In this document: in pieces, positions 12,653 to 24,533 of the stretch | Numbering within the stretch: position 1 is the first letter of the stretch | Layout of the letters: every line of letters begins with the position of its first letter | NCBI GenBank assembly: GCA_000231825.2 | Contig: JH720357.1 | Location: 179,896 to 243,895, forward strand | Length of the DNA: 64,000 nucleotides | Origin: Tetrahymena elliotti 4EA | Lineage: Eukaryota > Ciliophora > Oligohymenophorea > Hymenostomatida > Tetrahymenidae | Direction of reading: 5' to 3' | Translations under genes and position numbers: made by a program | Notes under the pieces: generated by a model | The model's input: only the letters and a program-made list of their open reading frames with translations | Told to the model about the DNA's origin: nothing | The model's database searches: none

Positions 12653-15132
12653 TCATTTAGCTTCAATATATTATTCTTCTTCTCTCTTGATGAGATTAGA
12701 AGTATGGTCAATCAATGAAAGAATTTGGTTAACATCAGTTGACCATTCATTAAGAATATCATTCTCAGAACGTCTAAGCTTGAAATTAACTACTCCTTCA
12801 AGACGATCAATCTTGCAATTAACAAGCTATTCGTTTTGCATTTCACAAAGTTCATTTTCAGCTTCGTCTTAAGAGATGTTTAATAATCCAGCAAGACGGG
12901 TCAAAGAAATCTAGGAATAGTACTTGTTAATAACACGAATGTTGTGGTGTATTAATTATTTTCTGAAATCAGCTGTGTGTTGAGCAGATTTTTAAGGTCT
13001 AGAGAAACACAAAATATTCTGTAAGTTGTAAGATGAAGGATCTGTTGATATCAATTCTTCTAATAAGTAAGATTCAACAGCTTTCTTTAAAGCAGGGTAT
13101 CTTTCAAGAACGTGTTTGTACTTACTGCTGACTAATTACTATAACAATTGAACTTATTCAGGGCAGTGCTTGTTAATAAGAAGGTAAGCAACAAAGTTTT
13201 CGAATGTGGTCTAGAAAGAAGAATCAAAGTCGAAATCTAAAACAGCAGGTAATTCAATATCCTTGTTAATTTTCTCATTAACTGCATCAAAAATTTGTTA
13301 GAAGCAGTTGGAAACTTAAAAATAGATGCTTTCATGATAGTAATATTCTACTAAGTAAGCATAATATTAAATCTTCAAATCTACAATAGTCTTATCATTT
13401 AAAGCTTGAGGTGTTAACTTCTTTGAAATAATCATTAAACGAATGAAATCTTTCTTCTTTAACATGATCTTCATTTGATACAAGATAAATTCAATCTTTT
13501 CTCTCTTGTCCATTGATCCATAAGTTTCAACCTTTATGTAAAATAAAAAACCGTTATTTAAACTAGCTAAAATATCATTATCAATCATTGAATTTAAAGA
13601 ATTTTCATTCAAATTCTTCATAATTAATCAAGAAGTAATTCATTAAATTTTAAAATATGATCAATCTTAACTTTTAACTTTGTTAACGATAAATTTATAC
13701 GAAAAAGTATATCTAAGCTTTATTATTTGATGCATTTTATGATGAGAGTATTGATAGTATTTAATAGGGATGCTATATTGGATAGATACTGCTGGATTAT
13801 TGGCTATTTTTGTTTTAATCAGAGTCAAATAAAATCTTATTACTCTTTAATATTTAATGCAATCCATAATTAATTCTGTTAAAATGCTCTACTAAGTGGT
13901 GTTATAACTTAAAATAAACCTGATGATGAATAAATTTATATTAATAATTAATTATTAGTCTATTCATGTTATTTATGTATGAAGAAGAATATTAGTTTAA
14001 TTCATAGTAGTTCTTGTATGAAATCATTAAATGTTAATAATTTAAGTTAGTTATGTTTTTAAAGTAAAACACTCAAAAAACTTTTAATATGAGTTAAAAG
14101 TAGATATGAAGTATTTCTTAAAGTCTTTCTTTTGAAACTCTTGAACAAATGAAAAATGATGAAAAATAAATTATAGAATTTGATATTTATTCAAGCAACC
14201 AAATAAAATAATAATTTAATATAAGAAAGAGCTTATTTATTTGGTGTGATGTTTATTTCTTAACAAATAAAATAATTAAGGCTTTCAAATTTTATTGAAT
14301 TTAAATATCGTTTTTAGCGTATCTTTTTTAATTACTTGCTTGCTTGTAATTTATTTATCGAATTCTTTAATTGACTGATTGATTGAAGATTGGCAAAAAA
14401 TAAAAATAAATAAATGTCTACTTGGACTTCTTGTAAAATCTTGGCAGCTTCATTAATATCATTATCACTTTCCTTATATTTGACAAGCTTAAGACAGCAT
14501 CTAGCATATTCTACCTATTTTTAAAAAAGATGAAAAATTTTATTTTGAACAATATGATTTTTAAATAAAGTTGAAAAAGATAATTTAAGAATGAATGAAA
14601 CAAATAAGTACTTCTAAGTAAATCTTTTTATCACAAATGTTTCTAATTGTTTCAATTAATCTAATTCTAGTGGGGATGTCTTAAATTTAATCAATATATC
14701 CCATAGCGATTTGGATCATATCAGTTTGAGCTTTCTTGCTTTGACCTCTTCTTTAAGAAAGAGTTGTCATGAGTTCAAAGAGCTTGTCATAATTTTTTAC
14801 TTCCCAAGCTAATTTGACCTATTTATTATAACAAAATGATTGAAATTAAAATATTTTATACAATACTTTTTTATTTTATCGTCTAAGGTTATTTTAAGTC
14901 TTCATATCTATTAATTGAAGCTATTTTGCAACAACTATCAGATGATATGAAGCTTATTTATTAATTACAAAATAACCAAAGATGTCTAAAAGATAACAGG
15001 CTAATAATTATTTACGATCTGTTTAACAATATTAATGAGTTCTTCACTTTTACTATTGAGACGAGCTTCTCTTTCCTTTTCAAGGAGGGAAGCAATCTAT
15101 CTATCGAACTCTGAGCTTTATTCGATTTCCAT
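12653..15132 (-). CDS. RPN5: 26S proteasome lid subunit Rpn5 (PSMD12)
   Basis: Non-ATPase lid subunit of the 26S proteasome regulatory particle, a PCI-domain scaffold. Secure exons are 14612-14818, 14422-14514 and 12653-13531. They carry the family hallmarks: EAAKILQEVQVETYGSMDK at an exon junction, then the PCI/winged-helix end with HHNIRVINKYYSQISLTRLA, KIDRLEGVVNF and a C-terminal helix ending in IEAK. The start is taken at 15132 (MEIEQSSEFDRQIASLL). Splicing between about 14880 and 15060 is ambiguous: two or three frames are possible and I could not choose. Expected length is about 455-465 aa, close to the usual 456. The intron 13532-14421 (890 bp) is far longer than its neighbours. Identity is certain; the N-terminal 70 residues are not. 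Confidence 0.92.
13532..14421 (-). other. 890-bp intron of RPN5
   Basis: The donor gtagac follows the codon pair for VQ, and the acceptor ataaag precedes VETYGS, so phase 0 is kept and the conserved LQEVQVETYGSM motif is restored exactly. Other introns in this gene are about 100 bp or less. I see no gene inside, only A/T-rich sequence. Confidence 0.75.
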
Positions 15133-15634
15133 TATGCTAATATTTATTTATAAGTACTATTAAATTTTGATTGTATGTAAATTTTTTTATTGTTATTTTA
15201 TTATATATTTATTTATTGGTTTCTTTATTTGTTTGTTTGCTTGTTTATTTGATTGATTTTTTGTTTGCTTGTTATCTTTCTTCATTCTAATAAAATTAAA
15301 CAAACAATATCTTCTTTCTTTATTCTTAACAAGAAAACTAAATTGATTCTTTCTGTTTTCAAAATATAATGATCAGTCTTAATACTTGCTTGCATTCAAT
15401 ATCTTGATATCAGAAAATAAGACTCTAATCTTGAATTCTCTCCTCTATCCTAACATGCAACAAGCAAGCAAACAAATTTTAAATTTTACTACTGAAAAAG
15501 ATCTATAATTATTAACAATACTTTCTTCTCTAATAAAATTATTATTTGATAATGGTAATTTTTATTTTTTTATAATTACAAACCAAAAAATTGAAAAATC
15601 AATCTTTTTTAAATTGGTTAAATGATTTTTTAAT

Positions 15635-16830
15635 GAAAAAGTGAATTATTTTTATTAAATATTTATTTAAAATAAATTTTTATTTAAACTAAAATCTAAC
15701 TATTTTATAACTAAACTTAAATTAAAAGTTGTGTAAATAATACAGTTAATTGACAGCAGTAAATATAATGCTTAATAAATATTTGTTTTATTTTAGTAAA
15801 AAAATTTTTATTTTTTTGAAGAAAATAATACAGCTCTATGCTTAAAGAAAATTAAAACTATTTTAGTTCTTAAATCTAAATTTTTTTGAGAAAATAATAC
15901 AGTAAATTGACAGTAAATATTATTCTTAATGAATACTTGTTCTATTTTAGCTATAAAATTTAAAATTTTTTTGGTATACATCTAAATTGACTATCTCTTT
16001 AATTATTGCTTATTAATTTTAGATATTATTAATAAATAATCAAGGGTAATATAAAGTGAATAATTATAATTATGTTCATTAAACTATTTGAATTGGTTTA
16101 CAAGCTGTAAGAATTTTTTTCTCATTTATCGATTCTGAATACAAGTTTATTTATTATAATGGTGATCCGAATGTAAATACCAGTAACTGAGTGGGTTATT
16201 GAAAGCTAGTTGAACTCTTCCAAAATACCTTAATTCGAATTGAAAAATGTCCATATCCATTATGAAAAAGTGAATTATTTTCATTAAATATTTATTTAAA
16301 TAAATTTTAATTTCAACTAAAATCTAGCTATTTATTTTACTACCAACTAAATTTAAATTAAAGATTGAGAAAAAAATACAGTGAATTGACAGTAAATATA
16401 ATGCTTAATGAATACTTGTTCTATTTTTGTTCTAAAATTTTAATATTTTTGAGAAAATAATACAGTTAATTGAAAGTAAATATAATGCTTAATGAATACT
16501 AAAATGATTTAAGTAAACAAATTTTAATTTTTTTGGGATACATTATCTAAATTGATTATGTCTTTAATTAATGTTAATTAAAGTTAGATTTTATTAATAA
16601 ATAATCAAGGGTAATATAAAGTGAATTATTATAATTATGTTCATTAAACTATTTGGATTGGTTTACAAACTGTAGGTTTTGCTTTCTCATTTATTGATTT
16701 TGATTTCATGTGTTTTTTATTGTAATGGTGATCCGAATTTTAAATACCATTCTAACTTAGTAGGTTCTGGAATGCCAGTTGAACTCTTCCAAAATACCTT
16801 AATTGGAATTTGAAAGCATCCATATCCAAT
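15635..16830. repeat. Tandem duplication covering the 3' end of the RING-YEATS gene
   Basis: Two direct copies in tandem, about 15635-16260 and 16262-16830, at an offset of about 565 bp in their right halves. Shared anchors are the sequence gggtaatataaagtgaat at 16044 and 16609, and ggtgatccga at 16161 and 16727. The right copy includes the living 3' end of the RING-YEATS gene; the left copy includes a dead version. Inside each copy a shorter motif of about 60-100 bp (around aataatacagt...ttgacagtaaata) occurs twice, at about 15740, 15890, 16370 and 16450, so the duplication is nested. Confidence 0.85.
16127..16260 (-). pseudogene. Truncated YEATS 3'-end fragment
   Basis: Read on the minus strand, this gives GYG-like sequence then IRIKVFWKSST and FGSPLQQ. 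It matches the last about 45 residues of the intact gene ending at 16687, with substitutions and a local frame drift in between. It begins exactly at the duplication junction near 16260, lacks the RING and most of the YEATS domain, and so is a by-product of the tandem duplication. Confidence 0.75.
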
Positions 16831-17337
16831 GGTGTTTACTTGATAAGGAGGGCGATCACAAATTCTTAAAGGATTTTAAAAGGTGGGATGTAATTTAAAC
16901 TCTACTTTTTCAATATAATCTTATGCAACACCTTGGCTTGGTGTGACTCTTAAAAAGCATGTCCATCTATGATCATTAATAACATTTGGATTGCTCCTAG
17001 ATGGTAAAGGATTAGAAATAATTTCATCAGTATTACCATATTAAAGAGTTAGTGTAATAATTTGTTTCTGTAGTTCCCTTTATTACATAACATCATGTTA
17101 TCTCTTTTAGTATTATTCTGGAAAAGTAGATATTATCAATTATTCTCTCTCTTTATCTACTTGAAGTGAGTTTACATTTTAAATAGGCTTTCTGCAAAGA
17201 GGGCATACCACCTATTATTTGTGCTATTAAAATTCAACTATACAATCTTTGCAGTATGTGTGTTTGCATAGAGTATTAACTGGATTAATGAATAGACCTA
17301 AGCAAATCGAGCAACTGTGGTCTTACAAGCTCTCCAT
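16687..17337 (-). CDS. RING finger - YEATS domain fusion protein
   Basis: 216 aa in one exon, start ATG at 17337, TGA at 16687-16689. Residues about 9-52 are a C3HC4 RING (CSIC, then CKHTYCKDC, then CPLC), expected to bind two zinc ions and recruit a ubiquitin E2. Residues about 110-205 are a YEATS domain: HRWTCFLRV, VEFKLHPTF, NPLRICDRPPYQV, GYGCFQIPIKVFWK. YEATS domains bind acylated histone lysines. The family's usual G-W-G-x-F turn is G-Y-G-C-F here. A helical Gln-rich linker (about 55-100) joins the two. YEATS proteins usually pair with AT-hook, ET-binding or coiled-coil segments (ENL/AF9, GAS41, Taf14), and I know of no common RING-YEATS architecture. A histone-reading ubiquitin ligase is inferred. 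Both domains lie in one uninterrupted frame. Confidence 0.88.
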
Positions 17338-17407
17338 TTTGATTTAGTTCTTTTTATTCTACCTTAAAAAATAGTATTTCAACTTTATTTATCTATTCTT
17401 AGCAAAT

Positions 17408-17815
17408 TCAATTTTTTAATTGGCTTATATTCAAATTATACTAACTGAGTACTCGCTCAAAGTTTAATAAAGTATTTCTTTAATAGCTTAATTTTTTCAT
17501 GTAAATCATATTTCTGATATATTACGTTGTTGAATTTTGTTTGTTTCTATATTCAATTATATTCTTTTTCAAATCTCTTCTGTTCTTTCTTTCTTTCTCT
17601 TTCATGATTTTTTTTGAGAAATCTTCACAAGATTATGTTTATTCTAGTAAAATGATCTAAATATAAAATAGTTAATGATTCTTTTGTGTATTATTTCTTT
17701 TTAAAGTTTAATAAGTCTATAGTCTTTCTTCATCTTCTTCTATGGTGTACATTTTTTTTCTTATTCTATCAAAGATTAAATTATAAAGGATAGAGGTATC
17801 TACTTAAAGAGGCAT
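17408..17815 (-). CDS. Small basic/acidic protein, unknown
   Basis: Open frame of 136 codons (135 aa) from the ATG at 17815 to a TGA at 17408-17410, 71 bp upstream of the RING-YEATS start and on the same strand. The N-terminus is MPLQVDTSILYNLIFDRIRK followed by an acidic patch (EEDEERL). The middle is strongly basic and helical (MKEKERKNRRDLKKN), recalling a basic-region coil, but I see no leucine zipper heptads. G+C is above background. An intron inside the frame is possible. It might instead be an upstream exon of the neighbouring gene, though no junction in phase was found. Function unknown. Confidence 0.45.
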
Positions 17816-18342
17816 TATGAAAAATAAATTTATCTGCATTATTTTCTTAAATATTTTAACAGTAGCAGGTGTTTAGATTTACATTCAAGTTTAAATCTCT
17901 TTTGAATTGAAATTAGTATGAAAATTTACATTAAATTTTGATTTTGAACAAAGAAAACAAATTAGAAATTTAAAAAATGAATGAAAACATAAAAAGTTCT
18001 ATTTGTTTGTTAGAGTGCGGCAGAAATTTTCAAAAAAACAAAATTTTGCAAAAAAAAATAAAAATTTTTTAAAAGAAACTATATTAAAATTTCTAAAATA
18101 AATTTTTTTTGTCATTTATTAAAGAGGATTTACAGAATTTGTTTTATTTTTATGTTTAATTTAAAAATGAAATTTATTTTTGTTTTAGGAATTAATTAAT
18201 TTTAAATTTGAAAGTTCAGTAAATTAAGAATTTTTTTAATTGATGAGAAATATTTAAAAATAAAACAATTTATTAAATCATTTTTAGATTGAAATTAATA
18301 AGATTAGGATTTATTATTTGGGATTATTAACTCTTGTTTAAA
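17816..18342. other. AT-rich spacer
   Basis: No gene seen; long A and T runs between two minus-strand genes. It probably carries the 3' end of RRP36 and the promoter of the 17.4-kb gene. Confidence 0.5.
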
Positions 18343-19515
18343 TCAGTCTTTTTTAACTTTTTTATGAGCGATTAAATGATAGGCAGATATTAATTTATCG
18401 CTTTGTTGCTTTCTCTTCTTTTTTAAAACCTTTTCGAGTTTGCCCTCGTTTTAAAGTTTATCGTATTAGACTTTGAGCAAGTCGTCCTTGATTTATGCTA
18501 TTGATTAAAATTGAAGGTGAATTTAAATTTTTGAAGAAAAGATTTAATTTTACCTTTTTTTGCAAAGAAAGGCATTTAACCCTTTTGTATTTGTTCTTTA
18601 GCTTGCTTTTTATACTTATCCATAACTTGATTTTTTCTGTCATTATATTCTTTTTGCTTTACTTCACTTTTAATTTTACCTAATTCTTTTTTTAGAACTA
18701 GTTTTTCTTGATCAGAAAATTTATTTTTTTTAATGTCCTTTTGAAGAGTTTGAATTTCATTATTTTTCATGTCATCCAAGAATTTATAGCTGTTATTATA
18801 CATAGTTGAATCGAATTATCCTGATAATCCGTCAAATCTAGGATCTCTACCTTTTTGCTATAAGTGAAAAGAAATTAATATTAACATAATATCTAAAAGA
18901 CAAATAATAAATAAATATATATACCTTCTTAGAGCTGATAACAGTGGAGAAAATAGATACAGGTTTCTTAGCACTTCTTTCAAGGGGACTATATTCAAAT
19001 AAAATTAAATATAATTCTTATTTCTATAAGAGATTAATATTACGCTTATTTTGATGCTCTTTTGTCTTACATCAAAACATTATTTTTATTATTCTTCGAC
19101 TTGCCATCTGCTGATTTAGATTTTCTTTAGCTCTTTAATTGTTATTTCTACATTTCAATTTGCTTTTACTAAGCCTTGATTTTCATTATAGTTTCAAATG
19201 ATGCGTGCTTTAATTGCTCTTTAATCTATTTTAATTATGTTTAAATTCCTTTACTATAAATATTATATTTCTTTAATTATATCTAATTACTAATTTTTCT
19301 TCTTCTTCTAATCTATTTTATTCATCATCATCTTCATTGCTATTATCACCATCTTCATCTTCATCACCACTATTTTATTAGTTTTCACTATCATCTTCAA
19401 CCTGACCTGCTTATTCACTGTTGCTATCTTAAAGGTCTTGATCTTCTTCTTATTCGTTAAAGCCATCTTAATCTTCTTCAGCTGAAAATTAAATTTTTTA
19501 CTTTCTAAATGACAT
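18343..19515 (-). CDS. RRP36: RRP36, small-subunit rRNA processing factor
   Basis: Nucleolar component needed for early cleavages of pre-18S rRNA in the 90S pre-ribosome. Five exons in phase: 19291-19515, 19044-19225, 18925-18988, 18554-18857, 18343-18497, giving 309 aa. The N-terminus is a long acidic Asp/Glu/Gln tract. The conserved part begins with RSAKKPVSIFS, then the signature KGRDPRFDGLSGQF, NSYKFLDDM, a long charged helix (EIQTLQKDIKKNKF...), MPFFAKK, and the basic tail NEGKLEKVLKKKRKQQSDK. This order and length match yeast and human RRP36 apart from the longer acidic head. Each intron begins GT and ends AG, and removing them restores the family motifs across every junction. The start MSFRKQ reads through to the acidic region without an intron. 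Confidence 0.93.
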
Positions 19516-19788
19516 TTTAAACTTTTTTTTTCTACTTAGTAATTAATTAGTATTTTTTTTATTGATTAAATATTAAACAAAATTTGTTAATAAAAAAATT
19601 CCCTCTTTTTCAGTGAAATCTTAAATATAAATTCAATATCAAAATGTATTATTAGAATTAATTGGCTAATATTTTTCTCTCTAATTAATTTATACATACT
19701 ATTTCTTAATCTCCGCGCAAAATATTGTATTGTATCTTCTAAAAATATTCAAATATTTTACAATTAACAAACAAAAGTAGAAATTAAA

Positions 19789-20793
19789 ATGATTAATGGA
19801 GTTGATTCTATTCAGTCATTCTTGAACTAAGAATTGCAGCTCAAGGTTGAAGCACAAAGTATTCAGTAGTTTTACAACTAGATCATTCAACCACTAAACC
19901 CATAGCAACAGTTAAATAGCACAATGCCTCAAAAAGTAAATTGAATTGCTTTATTAGTTAAAATCTAGAGGAATAAAAAAGTTAATAGAATATTTGGACT
20001 ATATTATCCAAGAACCATTTGAAAAATATGCATTAAAGCAAAGAAATGACCAATTATTAGAAAGAATGAAAAGCAAGGAGGTAAAATGATTTTTAAATAG
20101 ATATTTTAAGTGATTTTTGATTCTATCAACAAACAGAAAACTTTTCTTGAAAAAGATACCCTTTTTGAAATTGTGATTGCTCAAAATGTAAGTGAAAGAA
20201 ATGACTCATGTGCTTCAAATACAAATAATGGATGCCTAAAAATAGTAATTACAGATGGAGTGTAAACTAGAATAAATTTTAAATAGATATTTAAAATATG
20301 CTTTTTTAATTGAAATATTGAAAAATTAATTATATCAATTTAGATTTGCTTTCACGGCTATTGAAATATCAAAAATCCCTTAAATCCCAACAGATCTAAA
20401 GTAAATTAGAAATAAAAAAGTAAATTTTTAATGAACAAAATCAAACTAGATTTTTAGCTTTGAATTTACATTAAATTAATAATAATTAAACAGATACTAA
20501 TTAGACAGAACACAAAAATTTAATTTAAAATGCTCTTCATTAATCCAAACAATGCATTCCTTATATCAAACTCATAAAATTTGATCAAAACCAAAGAAAA
20601 ACCTATCTTAAAGTAAGAAGATATGTATTTAAATACTACTAGTGGTGTCTTACCACAAAGAATTACCTAGGACAGCTAATTCTTCTCTAATTCAAACAAT
20701 CAAACTCCAACTGTCAATCTCAACATTTTGAAAATTATTGACCAAGACAGTGATGATGATGACGATGAAGATGAAGAATTAGAACTTTAATGA
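19789..20793 (+). CDS. RMI1-like OB-fold protein
   Basis: Candidate partner of the RecQ helicase-topoisomerase III complex that dissolves recombination intermediates. Exons in phase: 19789-19935, 19958-20080, 20137-20261, 20344-20400, 20505-20793 (246 aa). The helical first third (IKKLIEYLDYIIQEPF) precedes an OB-type segment: LFEIVIAQN, LKIVITDG, FAFTAIEISKIPQIP, then MLFINPNNAFLISN. This matches the RMI1/TDRD3 pattern of a TDG-containing strand and a loop ending in L-L-x-P-x-N. The C-terminus is a run of Asp and Glu, then LEL. The first intron would be only 22 nt (19936-19957), which is suspicious; exon 1 may be mis-joined. The RMI1 call rests on pattern, not on a catalytic residue; another OB-fold protein is possible. 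Confidence 0.6.
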
Positions 20794-22208
20794 GTAAAAT
20801 CTATTCAAATCATAAAAAACATATTTATTCAAAATATTTACTTGTTTGATGTTTTGTATTCAGTTAAAGTTCTATTCAGAGTGTTCTCAAGCTACTAAAT
20901 TTTTCTATTTCAAAAATTTTTATGAAATACTCCAAACTTTAAAACCAATAAATTTATTTTTTAAAGACAAACAAAAATTAGCAAGATTGGTACAAAAATA
21001 TAAATAAATATTAGTTATTTAACTAACTCCTTCAAAAAAAAGGACAAAATTAATTAATTTATTAAAAAATTTGTCAAGCAATTCTGTTCAAAGTTTTTCG
21101 AAACAAAATTATTTGGAAATTCTTCTTATTATTGAGTAAAAAATTGAAGTATGAAATAAAAATTACTTGAAAAATTTAACTTTAAAAATTAACAAGAAAT
21201 TATATTGGAAGTTAAAAATGAAATAAAAAAAATATAATTTATTATTTTTCTAACTGCATATGCACTTGTCACTTCTAAAATATTTAACAATAAAAACATC
21301 AGATAAATACTAAAAAACAATTCCTTCTATTTGTTTATGGTAATAAAAATATATTTCTTTATAAGTTTAAGATTGATGGTTATGAGGTACTATTACAGGA
21401 TATTTGAGAACTTGTCAAAATATTTGTTAAATCATTCAAACTAGAGCATAAAGATTGCCATGAAAATTAATAACTCCAGTATCAGTTTAGTGAGAGAGTT
21501 GAGTAAATTAATAAAATTAATTATTCTTCTATCAAAATTTATTCCTTCACCAACTTTTTATATTGGTTTACATAAATATTTTTTTATTTATGGTGGTGTA
21601 TTTAATTGATTTTTCAATGATAAAATATAAATTTTCTGTTTTTATCAATTTAAAACTTTGGTTTAGTTTGGATTCTTTTAAGTAAAATTTCTAGCAAAAC
21701 ATAATTTATCTTACATTTTTTTGATAAAACCAATCAGAAATCTTTTAATAAAAGATATCAAAGTGATTTTTCTAATTAATAATTGAATAAATCATGAAAA
21801 TTTTGAATAAAATGTGATTGAAATAATTTATGACAATTAATTAATTGATTTCACTATATGTTTATTAAAGATAAATATGGAGAAAAAATTTGTTTAATAA
21901 TTGTAAACAAACATTAAATGATTTGATTGATTTTTTTTTTGAGATTATATATTAAATATGATAAAATCTTATTCAAGCTATTAATTAATTTTTAGTGACT
22001 CAATTAAAGTAAATAAAAGTCAGATTTCATTCAGTTTTAATTGCATCAAATTAATATCATTTAATCATAAAAGATTCATCATCTTTTTCGACTCATGAAA
22101 AATTAAAATTCCAAATTCAAATTAAATTGTTTGGTTGGAAAGATTTTATAAAAATTTAATTCCTAAAATATTCTTAAACATTATTAAAAAAATTTCATCA
22201 ATAAAAAA
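20794..22208. other. AT-rich intergenic region
   Basis: No gene seen. It lies upstream of the first membrane-protein paralog, so the promoter should be near 22100-22200, but I can point to no specific element. Confidence 0.5.
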
Positions 22209-24533
22209 ATGATTTCGGGTCTTGAAAGAATTGATATATTTGGTGTTGGTATAAACATCATGTTTAATAAATAGAGCAAACATAAAACAAAATTTGGTGG
22301 ATTTGTTACTGTGATAATCATAACTTTATTAGTACTGCTCTTTCTCTCATCTATTAAACAAATGATTTATAAAACAAATCCCTCAGTCATTTATGAATAG
22401 CAACTCGTTAATAATCCTTCAAGGTACGATCTCAAAAAAAATAATTTTTCCTTCATAGTTTCGTTATTTGATTAAAATTTTACACCTATTTTTGATGAGT
22501 CTATTTATAGAATTGAAGCTAGTTTTCTTTACAAGCAACCAACCATAAATCCAGATGGATCTGAAGGTCCTTCTAGTTTTCATAATAAAGTTATAGAGAT
22601 GGAAGCATGCAACGAGAAACACTTTTAAGTGGAGAATGCTTAAGAATATTTCTTGAATCTTCAATATAAATAAATGCACTGCTTTAAAAATATTGATGAC
22701 TTGTATCTTGTTGGTTAATTTGAAATGGACATTTTCTCCGTAATAAATATCAGTGTAATCGCTTGCGATGAAAGTGACCCGGATAATAAAGTAAAATGCC
22801 TAGAAAAAACTAAAAGAGACCAAATCTTGTCTTTATCATCATTGCAAGTGTTCTATATAACACAGGTTGTCTAAGTAAGTAACCATAAATAACCTTTTAG
22901 TCCTATCGGAACAAGCTATTTTTGGGAAACAAATATAGAATTTTTGTAAAATATAAGTTTGCTATTTATAAAAACATATGTTGAAGATAACGTTGGATTC
23001 ATAATGGATGATATTTAAATATAAAATTCTTTGTTATTTAGCAGCGAGCGTATGATGATGTCCAGCAAAAAAGATTTTTCTATTTACAAAGTAGGTATTT
23101 ATTTAGAAAAAAACAAAGAGTAGAAATATAGCAGAAAATATTTAAAAATTTCAGAAGCTTTTTCTTAAGTTGGTGGTATATTTAATGTCCTTTTTATGAT
23201 TGGATGTATAATTGCTCAACCCTATTCACAAATGCAGCTCAATAGAAAGTTGTTTAATTCCACATTTTTAATTAATAAAGATTTTTTTGGCAGCCCAGAA
23301 AATAATAACTAAATTAGTGGATCTGATAAAAGTCCTCCAATTAAGAAGAAAGGGGAGTAAGATATCTCCAAATAATCATAATTAATCTTAAATAATTAGA
23401 AAAAATAACAGGCCTCATAAATCCTAAATAAAAAATAGTCTTAAATTACATTAAATTAAATTTAAGAACTGTAAACTAAAAAATCTTCATTAGTTGACTT
23501 TAATAAAGAGAAAGATTTTAAACTGTAATCAAATCAGCCAAACGATGCAAATTTTTTGGATTTAATCAAGTCACAATTCAATGATTTAAAAATAACAACT
23601 AAAGAATATTTTCTCTTTTACTTCAATTGTTTTAAATGGCGTAAAACCCAAACATTAGAAATGATAGATTATGGATCAAAGCAAGTTTTAAATTACATTG
23701 ATATTTGCTTCCTCATCAACAAATCTATTGAACTGGAAAAATTTAAAAGAGTCCTCCTCAATGAGCAGTAAATTCAATTATTTGACTTCATACCCAAACC
23801 CACCATTGACTATTAGCTCATCCAGTAAATGAAATTGAGAGAGGAGGCAGAACAAACTTAAAAAACACAATAATGTTAAGCCAATTAGAAAATGAAAAGC
23901 TATGATGAATAACTTTGTGGTATTAACTATGATGAAAAACTTAATAAATAAAAAAAATAATTCAACATCCTATCTATATAAAATAGATCATTTATTGATA
24001 AAGCTAAAGAAGCCCAAATAGCTTTTAATAATATTTACAAAAACAAAGAGAACCAATCAAAAATTGATTTAAAATTAATTTAAATGCTTGATGATAAACT
24101 GGTATAACTTTTAGATTATAATGGATTTGATGATAGTGGAGTTGGAATTGCAGCCAAACTTTAACTTAACAACTAGCTTAGCAAATCCAAATTCAGAAAC
24201 ACTACTATTTCTAATAATGTTAAAATTGATATGTTTTCTGAATAGAGCCTAATTTACAACAATCTAAAAGAATAACAAGCACAACAATAATAAATTTAAA
24301 CCAAGAAATAAAACAGTGAAGAAAGAGATGATAATTAGTAAGACAGATAAAGTGATATAATGTCTGAAAACATGGAAGTATTATCTCTTAATCAAGATGG
24401 AACTTCAAGTAAATATGAAACATCTGAAGTCAACCTTCAGGGAGCTTATCAATTTTAAAAAGAATAAACCAAATTTTTTATTTCTTAACTTCCAACAACA
24501 AAATGTAATCTTAGAAGCTCTACCGTTTATTGA
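22209..24533 (+). CDS. Two-pass membrane protein, paralog A
   Basis: 774 aa in one exon, first of three tandem paralogs. The N-terminus ERIDIFGVGINIMF is followed by KTKFGG and a first membrane segment at about 27-47 (VTVIIITLLVLLFLSS). A roughly 270-residue region with conserved cysteines (EMEACNEKHF, CFKNIDD, VIACDESD) probably lies outside the membrane. A second membrane segment at about 321-338 (GGIFNVLFMIGCIIAQPY) follows an FSQVGG turn. The C-terminal half is polar, with a conserved block near 463 (YFLFYFNCFKW, then LEMIDYGSKQVLNYIDICF) and Gln-rich linkers. I believe it belongs to a large ciliate-specific family usually labelled only as transmembrane protein; function unknown. It differs from copies B and C more than they differ from each other. 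Confidence 0.85.

Noticed and set aside
13367..13621. 84-codon frame starting MKNLNENSLN on the minus strand
   Set aside because: Its second part is real Rpn5 coding sequence, but the first about 30 codons are intron: the conserved motif continues from an exon at 14422, not from this ATG.
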